Shown here: positions 22,161-33,280 of the stretch, one piece after another | How the letters are laid out: every line of letters starts with the position of its first letter | How positions within the stretch are numbered: position 1 is the stretch's first letter | Source of the DNA: Cycas panzhihuaensis | Lineage: Eukaryota; Cycadophyta | Assembly: GCA_023213395.1 (NCBI GenBank) | Contig: CM041465.1 | Span: 8,246,001-8,310,000 of the forward strand | Reading direction: 5' to 3' | Length of the DNA stretch: 64,000 bases | The notes under the pieces: generated by a model | Told to the model about the DNA's origin: nothing | Databases searched by the model: none | The model's input: the letters and a program-made list of their open reading frames with translations, nothing else | Made by a program: the position numbers and the translations under genes

Positions 22161-24776
22161 TCCATGCCTTCCCCCTTTTCCTATGCATGTCATAGGAGGG
22201 TCTTTCCCTATGGAACCCTTTTACTCTAGTGAGAAGACTCTTGTAGATCATCCCATGAGCTCTAATAATTATGAGGAATCCTCCACCTTGTATGACCAAG
22301 CAGGCACTCCTTTAGGAGATGCAATGGAAGCATTGAGGTATTACTTTGAAGTTGTAAGTGCTCAATTGCCTCCTAAGTGATTAAGATGCTTCCTTTAGAG
22401 CACAACATCCTCTTCTTCTACTACTATCCCCCCTACATCATCTTAACCTATATATTCTTCACCTACGAGGCCCATTCCCATGGTTCCCATACCCATGAGT
22501 GCTTCCTTGACTCAGGGGATACCTCGTGGTATGCTAACTTCCTAAATGGGATCAAGCATACCTCATTTCTAAATAGCCATATCACAATAAATCATTACTC
22601 ATATCCCTTTGATCCCACCTATGATCCCTTTATATTCTTATGGTTTCAAATATGGGTGATCTGTTCCTATTTGCCCTTGTTCACAACCCATGGACACTTC
22701 ACTGTATATGCCTCTAAGATAAATATCGCAGCCTTGGGGGCATGGGGGACTAAACCCCCTCCCTACTTATGGGGTGGACCTGCTCCACCCCTATGGGGTT
22801 GCTCCTCATGTAGAGGGCCTTATGGGTAAAATACAACCCCTTACCTTACATCACTCATGACATGTGCTACTTCATGTATAGCTACTCCACAAGGGGGATC
22901 TTCTCTCCTTCATATCCTATATTCCCATGAGACTACCCCTTTAGGGGCATACCCATAATTTTCTATTACACATATGGTGTGCCCTCATAGTGGGTTGAGA
23001 CCTTCTCACCTATACCCGTATAGGGCACATCCACACATGGGAATGACCCCTTCTAATTATCAGGAGGAAACTCACATATTCCTTATGGTTATCCCCCCTA
23101 CCTCTTGCATGAGGGAAGTCGATATCTCTATCCATCTCCTTCTTCTTCCTAAGTTGATCTACAAGCATAAGTAGGGGTCTACCCCTTTATTGACTACCAT
23201 TTAGCCCCTCTATCCATTGAGGCCTTTAGGACCAACCTATCACTTCATCTCCCTAAAGTACCTAAATTTAATGGTACTTCTTCACATGACCCAACCAAAC
23301 ATGTCAGGAGCTTTGCCATGGCGTGTATCAATTATTGGGCCTACAATCACATTTTGATGAAATTATTCCTAAGACCCCTTTAAGGAAATACTTTGAAGTG
23401 GTTCTATAGTCTCCCTATTTATTCTATTTTTACTTTCCAATAGTTAGCTAACAAGTTCGTCAACTATTTTGATGTGGCTAGGACCCTTTTATTACTAAAA
23501 CCCTTTTATTACTAAAATAAGGCCACAATGAACTTAATTGTAAGTTTGTGAGGTGATTCCATGATCTCCTTCACTCCTCTAAGGCCACTTTATATAAAGA
23601 GTTGAAGAAAGATATCTTTGTCAATGACTTTTGCCTTAAGGTATACATGGAATTCCTCAAGATGGGGGTGATGACATGTGACTCTACCACAACTAAATGC
23701 TTGGTATTGGAAGCTATTGAGATATAAGTAGGTCTCAAGAAGCCCCCCATGTAATTGTAATGTCACGAGGTAGCCCCTCTACTATATGATCAAAAGGGTC
23801 AATAATAGTCTTTAAGGCTTCCTACTAGTACAACTGATATGACCTTGGATTCAACCTTAGATCCTCTTACTTCAGTTGTACACTTCTTTGAGTGTATGGT
23901 TAGAGAGTTGAAACTTCAACTAACTCAAACCTCCTCAAAATCACATCAACTTATGCACTAGACATCTCAAATCTTACCACCTAAGGGTGGAAATTCTTAG
24001 ACTTCTTATGAGAGGAAGGCAAAACCCCCTCCCAAGAAGAAGAGGTATTCCATGCATGCAGAATACCTACACGAGGATTTATAATGTTGGTCATAATACC
24101 CTAAACTCATACCATGATGTGATTCCTCCCCTGAGAGAGCTTCTAAGCCTAACCTAGAATAATATGTTCACTAGGATCCTTTCCCAAACCATTAGGAACA
24201 TGATCAATCTACCCAAAATATGAAGGTAAGGAATAAGATGTAATCCCCTACTCTTTCCTCTAGCTAAGATGAGGGAAAGAGGCCAAGGGATTTGTAACCT
24301 TTGATAAGCCCTAGATCTCATCGTCTTTCATCCTCTTAACCTAAGAAGAAAGGGAAGAGAGTAATCCAGATGCATGAGACAACCCGTGTATGGCCTATCA
24401 CACAGTCTTACACTGTAAAGGTGGTAGTAAAGGCCTCTACTTCACAACAAAACCCTCTGGTAGATAGCTTGCCTATAGAGATTCCTATAGTCTCTAAGAT
24501 CATCCCCATCCATCTAGGATGTTATAACTTTTGAAAGGCACTTCCTCAACCCACTAGGAAGGGGAAGGCCTTTTCCATCATCGAGGAGCTCCACATAGTG
24601 TTCGTAGGTAGGTCTATGATGGACTTCCTTCAGAGTTACCCTAAGCAATGTGCTCTTCTCCTAGAGGCCCTTGGCTAAAAGGATGTCCCCATCCATTCTG
24701 TAGGTAACACCTCTAGTAGGTTATATGTTATCTCTTTTGACCTAAGGTACCTTCCTTCTGTAAGTGAAACGAAGCG
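22160..24776 (+). pseudogene. G1 gypsy gag
   Basis: An N-terminal open stretch at 22183-22380 contains DHPMSSNNYEESSTL and GDAMEALRYYFEVVSAQLPP. The capsid core at about 23255-23420 reads KFNGTSSHDPTKHVRSFAMA, NYWAYNHILMKLFLRPL, a stop, then GNTLKWFYSLP, the pattern of plant gypsy gag (retrotransposon gag family). Sequence at 23540-23760 matches G0 gag at 62480-62270 on the opposite strand. Further on, FSIIEEL and a Lys/Arg-rich stretch lead toward PR, and the frame is interrupted at 24776 by C1. Numerous stops (for example CAA to TAA just before GNTLKW) inactivate it. Confidence 0.75.
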
Positions 24777-24781
24777 CCATT

Positions 24782-25457
24782 TATTAAGAAAATTGGGTCC
24801 TAATAATCAGAAACTACCACCAAGATCTAAATTATTTTGCAACTGATTACAGAAATTGAAACTAAAATTTAATATGCAAGTTTTTAAACTATAGATAATA
24901 CAATAAATACATTAGAAAGCTAAAGAATCATATATATACCAGATATAATGTGGTAAAACCCTAACAGTATGCTAAGGAAACATCTACATAAGAAAGGTAT
25001 CGATCTTTATTATTTAAGAATGAAGAAATATATATAATTTGTAGTAGAATACTTACAGTACTAATAAACAATCACCTCTACTCCTCATAGTACATCCAAT
25101 ATATTGAATACCATTAACATAATGAAAAAACACCCTAAATTAGGCTATATGAGAGAGTTATATAAGGCATAAACCTTAACCATCAAATTTGGGGTATTTT
25201 TATTGAATGACCCCAATTCTCTTTACAATTTCATATGTTTTATAGTACTAGCTTTTTAAGTCAGGGGCTACTGCCCTCAAACCCTCTAATTGTTGGGGGG
25301 GAGGGGGGGGGGGGGGATGGTTTTAGCACCCCTTATACCCCTAGACAAGGGGGGCTCCTACCCCCCTTGGATCCCCTCATGAAAGTTTAGGGGGAAACCA
25401 TGCTACTAACTTGTTAAAATTTTTGCCTCCAAAACATTGTTGTCACATTATCTAATA
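24782..25457 (-). repeat. C1 3' LTR
   Basis: This is the downstream LTR on the minus strand. It contains a long G-run on the plus strand (about 25295-25318) and the GC-rich hairpin at 25345-25370. The purine tract of C1 (complement at 25458-25470) adjoins it. Confidence 0.9.
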
Positions 25458-25470
25458 ATCTCCACCTTGA

Positions 25471-27300
25471 AAATAATTTACTTAATACCTCTCCTAGACC
25501 ATTCATCACCTTTTTTGAAAACTAAGAGAAGTCAAGCACCATTTGAACTTCTCTAATAGTACTAGTTTTATGAACATGTCAATTCAATTTTATTTTATGT
25601 TAATCTTCTTAAGTGCCACTCCACCTGCTTCCATAACCTGTCTAACAAAATAGTACACAAGAGCAATATACTTTTTCCTACTATGATAAGTTGGATTCTT
25701 TGCTAAGTAAATGACACTTTAACTATTATAAAATATCTTTATCTTATTTTGTTTCCTTCCAAGTTCAACCAATAGACCCTACAACCATATTGCTTTCTTA
25801 CAAGTATGTGCTATAGTAATATATTCTACTTTTGTAATTGATAATATAAATGTATTCTATAATTTTGACATATAACTAATTAGACTGTTTGTAAGAGTAA
25901 ACACATAACTCAAAGTAGACCTTCTTTTATCTAAATCTCCTACAAAGTTTGAATCAACATATCTATAAATATGATTACTTGTACCACCAAAGGTGATGTA
26001 ATAATCACTTATGCCCCTCAAATATTGAAGTACCTATTTCACTATTGTGTAATGTTTGTTTCTTGATTTTACCATAAACCTTCTAACTACACTGATTGTA
26101 TGTGAAATTTTAGGTCTTGTATATACCATTGCATATATCAAACTTCCTACTACACTAATATAAGGTACACGAAATACATAATCCTTTTCTTCTTCACTAC
26201 TAGGACTCATATTTGAAGAAGTTTAAAACAGGAAGCCAATGGGATATTAATTGATTTCACATTTGCCATACCAAATTTGGTTATCACTTTCTCTATATAT
26301 TTCTACTATGATAACCATAGCTTACTATTTTCCTGTCTCTATGTATCTCTATGTCTAAGATTTATTTTATAGCTTCTAAGTTCTTCATATCAAAAGTCCT
26401 AGTAAATTGAGCCTTTATCTTGTTGATTTTTGTCATACTCTTGCGTGCAATCATCATGTCATCAATATATACTACCAAGATAATGAATAAGCTATTGTCC
26501 AAGAATTTAAAGCAAACACAATTATCATACTTACTTCTTTTAAAAATTTAGCTCTTTATGAAGGTATCAAACTTCTTGTATTATTACTTGGGTGATTACT
26601 TCTAGCCATATAATGATTTCTTGATCCTACAAATAAATCTTTTCCTGCCATCCTATACAAACCCTTCTAGCTAGTCTATATAGATCTCTTCATCTAAATC
26701 TCCATGCAGAAAAGCTATTTTTACATCTAACTACTCTAACTCCAAATCAAGAGTAGCTATTAATGCTAATAGAACTCAAATTGAAATAAGTTTAACAACT
26801 AGTGAAAAGATCTGATGAAAATTGATACTTATTTTCTATGCAAAACCTTTAGCCATCAGTTTTGCCTTATATTTATCAATCTTTCTATTAACATCTACTT
26901 TCTTCTTGAAAACCCACCTGCAACCAATAGTCTTCCTACCATATGGGAGTTCTACCAAGTCCTATGAATTATTTTTCTTCAAAGCATCTATCTCTTCTTA
27001 CATAGCCCTCTTCCACTTCTCACTATGGATATCATCTACTGCTTCCTGATAGCATGTAGACTTACCATCATTAGAAACAAAAACAATAGAAATAGAAGGG
27101 CTATACTTATCAGGTGGATGACTAACTTGTGTAGATATTCTAATAGTTGGTGGAGGAGTATCTATATACACCTATAAATCTACTACAAATTCATCTTCAT
27201 AAAGCTCTTCATACTTTTTTGTTTCTAAAGATGGCTGGGTCTCAAGCTTGACATATTGATATTCAACTTTCTACTCCTGTTTCACTTTAACTTCTACACT
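25471..27300 (-). pseudogene. C1 reverse transcriptase and RNase H
   Basis: Minus-strand reading shows RT sequence near 26490-26430 with LFIILVVYIDDMMIARKSM (catalytic YIDD pair present) and RTFDMKNLEAIK. The RNase H part runs toward 25520, ending in a decayed copy of the DMFTKP-type sequence. The upstream RT fingers region (26600-27050) is recognisable by comparison with C2 43040-43300, but full of stops. The catalytic aspartates remain, yet no open frame is longer than a few dozen codons. Confidence 0.8.
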
Positions 27301-28620
27301 GTCTAATTTTAGAAAAGGAGATTCATCAAATATAACATCTTTGTTAATAGTGATTTTGTGGGCAGTAGAATCCTACAACTTGTATCCCTTCACACCATCT
27401 TTATCACCATAACCAACAAAGATACATCTCTTGGATTTTAGGTCTAACTTTGAATATTGACTTTTATTAGTCAAGGCATAAGCATCATAACCAAAAACCT
27501 TTAAATTTGAATAGTCACATGGATGTCCAACCCATACCTCTTTAGGAATCTTGTAATATATTGTAAGTGATGGTGACCTGTTTACCAAATAACAAGCTAT
27601 TTGAATAACTTCTTTCCATAATCCCTACTCCACTCTTGTATTGCTTAATATGCTTCTTGCTCTTTTCAAGAGTATCATATTCATACACTGAGCTATGTCA
27701 TTTTGCTATGAAGTATATCTAGTGGTTTTATGCCTTTTGATTCTAACTTCTCTAAAATAATTCTCAAACTACAAAGAGTTGAACTCACTTCCTTTGTTAG
27801 TTCTTAAACATTTGATTGACCTAGTAATGCTCTTCTCAACTAGAGTATTAAACTACTTAAATACACTGAAAACTTCAGATTTCATTTTTAAAAAATAGAC
27901 CCATATCTTTCTAGAGTAACCATCTATAAATATGATATAGTATAATAATATTCCATAAGATATTATAGGGGCTAGTTCTCATACATCTGAATATACATAA
28001 TCTAGAACACCTTTACTAGTGTGACTCCCTACTTTAAACTTGACTCTATACAACTTTTTAAAAATATAATATTTACAAAATATCAAATCTAAAAGTTGTA
28101 AGTTAGGAAGCAACTTATAGTTCATTAACACCTTAAGTCCTCTCTCACTCATGTGCCCAAGTCTTTGATGCATAACTGAGCTAGATCTTCTATAGTCTTT
28201 AATGATCTAGCTATATGACTAACATATGCACTTTCTACTAAAATATAAAGGTTTATTTTCTTTAAGGATTTAATGATAATTAAGACACCCTTTGACACCT
28301 TTAAGATCCTTCATGACTTGTGTACTTATAACCACTAAAATATAGTTCACCTAAGGAAATTAGATTCCTTCTTAGATTAGGTGAATGTCTAACTTCAATT
28401 AATGTTCTCACTACACCATCAAACATTTTAATTCTAATTCTACCAATGCCCATTATCTTACAAGAAACTTTATTTCCAATAAATACATCACCACCATTAA
28501 GAAGTTGGACATATGTCACATGAAGCACTCGAATCCAATAACCAATCATGATGATAATGAAAAATATTATAAGCAACTAAGACATCATCATCCATACCTT
28601 GATTAGCCTCCTTGGTAGGG
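27301..28620 (-). pseudogene. C1 protease and integrase
   Basis: Protease near 28530: HDWLLDSSAS, where the usual DSGAS has Ser for Gly. GGDVFIGNKV and NLISLGEL follow. The integrase zinc finger at 28173-28080 reads HQRLGH then FCKYYIF, where the last zinc cysteine is replaced by Tyr. The core is heavily interrupted; the C-terminal part at 27588-27373 is open: VNRSPSLTIYYKIPKEVWVG, FGYDAYAL and CIFVGYGDKDGVKGYKL. The family's function is cDNA insertion. The missing zinc ligand and stops make it inactive. Confidence 0.82.
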
Positions 28621-29440
28621 TCTTCCTTTTTTTACAACTCCTTCCCTTTGTAGTAATCCTTCTTGAGGTGACCTACCTTATTATAGTACCAACATTTAAG
28701 CTTACTCTTCTTACCTTTTGACTTTGACCTTGATGTGTTCCTAGAGATTTATCCTCTCTCAATTGTTTTACCCCTTTCTATCATAATTTCTAGTATGGAG
28801 GTTTCAAGATTGGACTTCCTCCTTACCTATGTTGTCAGTAAAGCACATAATAGAATCATAGTCTAATTCATCTATAGTGCTAAAACTAACTGAGATGATA
28901 ATATTATCCCAAGATTCTAGTAATGAACATAATAAGGTAACAACCTTATCCTCATCCTCAATATTAACATCAATACTAGCTAATTAACAAATATGAATAT
29001 TGAAAATATTTAAATGATTAGGAATTTTTATACCTTCCTTCATCCAAAATAAGTATAATTATCTCTTTAAGAAGATTCAATTTGTCACTAATTTGGTCAT
29101 GTAAAATCCTTTCAATTAGGTCCATAATCCCATTGTTATCTTCTTCCCTATGATGTTAAATAGAACTTCATCCACCAAGCACAATCGTATTGTGCTAAGA
29201 GCCCTTTTATCTAGATCATCCAATTTATCATCTTCCATCCCTGTTGGTTTCTTTGATTTACCTTCTAGAGCTCTGTACAATCTCTATTATACAGAACATC
29301 ATATGCTTTTAGCTTCCATAACTCAAAGTTGTTCTTACCATTGAATTTCTCTGCCTTGAACTTTGTATTTATTAGTTTCACCATTTAGTACAAAAAAAAC
29401 CAACACCAAAACCTTTACAAACTCACTGTAAAAATAAAGA
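28621..29440 (-). pseudogene. C1 gag
   Basis: A minus-strand zinc knuckle region near 28700-28660 reads KSKLKCWYYNKVGHLKKDYY: a CCHC knuckle with tyrosine in place of the second and third cysteine (TGC/TGT to TAC/TAT). Upstream is a decayed UBN2-type gag. It matches C2 gag 45378-45000. Confidence 0.7.
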
Positions 29441-29456
29441 TGGCTATGATATCACT

Positions 29457-30112
29457 TATTGAGAAAATTGGGTCCTAATAACTAGAAACTGCCATCAAGA
29501 TCTAAATTATTTTACAACTAGTTACAAGAATTAAAACTAAAATTTAACATATAAGTTCTCAAACTAGAGATAATACAATAAATAAATAAAAAAACTAAAA
29601 CATCACATATACATTAGATATAATATGGTAAAGCCCTAGTAGTGTGCTAGGGAAACATCTACATAGGAAAGGTATCAATTTTTATTATCTAAGAATAGAG
29701 AAATGTATATAATCTATAGAAGAATGCTTATAATAATAACAACCAATCACCTCTACTTCTCACAGTACATCTAATACATCAAATACCATTAACATAATGG
29801 AAAAACACCCTATATAGGGCCATATGAGAGAGTCATACAAGGCACAAATCTTGACCATCAAATCTTGGGTATTTTAAATGAATGACCCTGATTCTCTTTA
29901 TAATTTAGTATGTTTTACAGTGCTAACTTTTTAGGTCAGGGGCTACCACCCTCGAACCCTTTATTTACAAGGGGGTGTCAACACCCCCCGCACCCGTAGC
30001 CAAGGGGGGCTATCGACCCCCTTAAATCCCCAACAAAAGTTTATGGGGGAAACTACGCTGCCAATCTACCAAAGTTTTTGCCTCTAAAATATTGTTGTCA
30101 TATTATTTAATA
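29457..30112 (-). repeat. C1 5' LTR
   Basis: This is the upstream LTR on the minus strand. The primer site complement lies just left (about 29440-29456: TGATATCATAGCCA on the minus strand, a decayed tRNA-iMet complement). The outer end is followed by CCATT. Confidence 0.9.
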
Positions 30113-30117
30113 CCATT

Positions 30118-30480
30118 AGTACTACCCCTTCACCATTAATATTGATACCTTAGATTTCACTTTGAAGAGGACCACTATAGACAATGGCTCTTTAGCTAAT
30201 TCCATGCACATACCCATGGTAGAAAAGCTAGGTATATGGGCCCTTAAAGTAGTCCCTTGGTGGTCCCAAGGCTACAATGGTAACGAGAAAGCACCCCTGG
30301 GAATGGTAAAACTCTCATTCACCTTAAAAGATAAAATAATACAAACATATATAGTGGTCATCGATATTGATATGGACTACAACCTATTATTGGGTCATTT
30401 GTGGCTTAACTATATGGGTGACATTTTCTCTACTGGATGGGGGCAACTTAAGTTTTCTTATTAAGGGTAAATAAAGGTCA
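30118..30480 (+). pseudogene. G1 aspartic protease
   Basis: An open stretch of about 100 codons contains RTTIDNGSLANSMHIPMVEK (D-N-G-S in place of the usual D-G/S-G-S), LGIWALKVVPWW, GYNGNEKAPLGMV, LSFTLKDKIIQTYIVVIDI and YNLLLGHLWL. This is the retropepsin-like fold of plant gypsy elements, with the LLLGRPWL-type C-terminal motif. The G0 copy (61240-60912) has the same order but lost the catalytic Asp. The original start lies upstream of the C1 insertion. Confidence 0.8.
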
Positions 30481-31635
30481 ATGCTCGAGAGTCCCCTCCT
30501 AATCAACCACCTTATGAACTGTGCTAAGCAATCTTTAGGATAACTGATGAGGCTAGGGATCTATCTAACCCATCATTTGCCAATTCTATTAATATTGAAA
30601 ACCCCTAGGAAGAGGGGGATACACATCCCTCTTAACTAAATTTGATTCATTTTGACCATATTAGTATAAGGAGTTATGTGTATTTAGCCATCTTGAGAAA
30701 CTAAGAGTCTAACAATGATTATAAGGAACCCTCCCATCAAATATCCCTTCTTAACATGCAAAGGGGGCATCTCCTCATCCCTTTGTGTATCCTATGTCCT
30801 AGCATAGAACCCACACTAAGATGGAGGACCTCGCTTGGTCGATATAGTAGAGCCTCCTCCTATTTTATTCCGATGCCCACATACTACAAGCCTACTAAAA
30901 TGTATGTACCCCCAACCTATTTATCAATATTCTACTATGGAAGACCCTCAACCCTCATTATCCTCTAAAGATGATAAGGGCATCAAGTCTCTCTTCTCTC
31001 AATGAGTTTATCATTTATAATCACAATCCTAGCCAATATTTTCCTATATGAGATAGGATATGGCATCATAGGAGGATGTACTCTAACTCTTTGGAGGAGT
31101 CCCCCTATGATGTTGACTAGCTCAATGATTACTATGGGCTAATCACCCCTCTGCTTACTTACCAACCTCTACTCAATAGGACTATCCATAGGATCAATTG
31201 CTTTGAAAATAAAAAATCTATGTTAGAACATCTAGTGGGAGCCATACCTAACCTACCTTTCAGACACCATAAACTTGGTTTCTAGAAGTGTTTGGCTCTT
31301 GGATCATCCCTAGCCAAGCCAAACCAATTGATGACTTCTCCACATCTACCAATTGACCAAGCTCCTTTCTACTTTGAGGAAAGAAATGCCATGTGCACAG
31401 GGGTAATTAAGGACATCATCCTCACCTCTAGTAAGATCATCAAGGTTGGAGTAGAATGCTTTCCTCAGGAAATGGAGGAGTATACCTAGTCATTTCAAGA
31501 GTTCTATGATATTTCGCATGGAACTATTCAAATATGAAGGGCATATACCTTAGTATCATCACTCACAACCTTACCACCATCCTGGGTGCTCATCTTATAA
31601 GACAAAAGTAGTGCCCCTTACACCCAAAAGTAATT
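30481..31635 (+). pseudogene. G1 linker and pre-RT region, cut short by deletion
   Basis: NARESPPNQPPYELC then AIFR matches G0 60880-60800. PIDQAPFYFEERNAMCTG and KDIILTSSKIIKVGVECFP (31360-31470) match G0 59800-59660, where this segment directly precedes RT. THNLTTILGAHLIRQK then a stop and CPLHPK follow. After CPLHPK, at about 31633, the sequence jumps straight into integrase (IAIEYFTQ). RT, the linked RNase H and the integrase zinc finger are absent. Confidence 0.75.
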
Positions 31636-32418
31636 GCTATAGAGTATTTTACCCAATAGGCAGAGGTCATCCCCTTATCTTCAATAATAGGCAAAACTAT
31701 TACCACCTTCATATACCAGCATATTATCTATTAATTTAGGGTCCCTGATATCCTTATTATGGATAATGGAATCCCACTTTGTAATAAAGAGATGGATGAG
31801 CTTTGTAAGTGATTCAAGATCTCTCATAAGACTTCATCCCCTTATTACCCTTAGGCCAATGGTCAAATTGAAGCTTTTAATAAAACTTTAATTAATATTC
31901 TCAAGAAGACCATCACCTAATCCCAAAATAATTACCACAACTAGTTTTATTTAGCCTTGTGGGCCTATCAAACTTCGATTTAAATAGCTATAGAAATGAC
32001 ACCATTCTCCTTGGTCTATGGGTTTGAAGTGATATTACCCTTAGAGGTCAGAATTCCCTCCTTAAGGGTATCTCTCAAAGGGTTTGTCAATGAGGAGTGG
32101 CGATGCTAAGCTCGCCTCCTTAACCTTGAAGCTTAGGATGAAAACTACTTGGTAGTATAACAAGCTAATTTAGCATCCAAAGCTAGGGCATAAAGGATGC
32201 ATGGAAAATGCCTGCACCTTCACCCCTTAATCCCTAGGGACCAAGTCCTCAAGTTGGAAGATTTATATGATCGATTGTCTAAATTTGGCCCTAAATGGAT
32301 GAGCCTTTTTGTAGTCCTTGAGAGCCTTAACAACAATGCATATATGATCACCACATTAGAGGGTCTCAAGTTTAACAAGGTTGTAAATGGGAAATTCCTA
32401 AAGAAGTTCTATGATTGA
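31636..32418 (+). pseudogene. G1 integrase core and C-terminus
   Basis: IAIEYFTQ, AEVIPLSS, ITTFIYQHI, ILIMDNGIPLCNKEMDELC (second catalytic Asp), then SPYYP, stop, ANGQIEAFNKTL with the catalytic Glu. IEMTPFSLVYGFEVILPLEV follows. The last 73 codons are open: LHPLIPRDQVLKLEDLYDRL, FVVLESLNNNAYMITTLEG and LKFNKVVNGKFLKKFYD, then TGA. The N-terminal zinc finger and first Asp were removed by the deletion. Stops are mainly TAG at expected Gln/Trp sites (for example in YP*ANGQ). Confidence 0.85.
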
Positions 32419-33280
32419 CTCTTTTTCTCCTTGATAGAAAAGGGGGCAACTCCTCTCTACTATGAAATAAACCTAAAATATCTTTTGTCTATGATGTTGA
32501 TTACCCTTATAGGGGAGATGGTATGTATTCAATATTTATGATGTTTCTATTCATTGTGAGGGGTAGCAATATCTCCCTATGAGAGAGCCAACCCCCCCTC
32601 TCAATGAGTCAATCCTTCTTTTAGTGTACAAGTGGTGGAAGTTCCCTGATAAGGGAGACATCCCTACACCTACATCTCCTTACTGATCCACAGCCATAGG
32701 CCAAATCTAACCCCATGGGGGTAACTTTATTCAACTACAAATATAAGTTGTCACCCTAAAAAAGTAAAAAATAATAAAACCTATCAGTATTTAAAGACCT
32801 TTGGGTTATCCATGCCCATTGAGTCCTCTTTCTTCTAATGCCCTTAATGGCACCCTAAGCTCTAAGAGATCCTAGTTTTCTTTTGTCTTAGGTATGAGCA
32901 TCTCAATATGAGATCCTCCGCTTGTTCCTAATCCCTTTCCTCTACGTATAGATAGTAGTTGAGATCGCTACCCTTACCTTTAAAGGGGATGTGATCCCTC
33001 TACTCAAGTGTCACATGAGATGCCTAAACAAACTAAGGTAATCATGTGTACCTAATACGCGGGCTTTAAGCCATGGATAAAATAAAATAGTGGCAATAAA
33101 CACAAGCCAAAGAGCCTATATATATCCATATCAATGAACCAAAAGTATAACTCATATCAAAAGGGGTACCAATTTGGTCCCCATCTCTATATACATAATC
33201 CCTAAGTAATGGTATAATGATACATTAGCGTAATATACTATAGGAAGCTAGAATCCTTACAGGGGGGTGACAATCATCCT
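32419..33280. other. G1 spacer between integrase and antisense ORF
   Basis: No domain recognised on either strand. It is the counterpart of G0 13321-13945 in reverse, where the convergent frames end. Confidence 0.4.

Larger units (their letters stand above)
24782..30112 (-). mobile_element. Ty1/copia element C1 with target duplication CCATT
   Basis: LTRs at 24782-25457 and 29457-30112 and identical 5-bp flanks CCATT (24777-24781 and 30113-30117) define it exactly. On the minus strand the order is gag, PR, integrase, RT, RNase H. It is the same family as C2 and C3. It splits G1 between gag and PR: reading across the empty site joins the DLRYLPS part of G1 with TTIDNGS, matching the G0 order. 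Confidence 0.93.

Noticed and set aside
21665-23174. Short open frames at the start of the G1 internal region as host genes
   Set aside because: They lie between an LTR and gag core, with matching decay; best read as G1 leader and gag.
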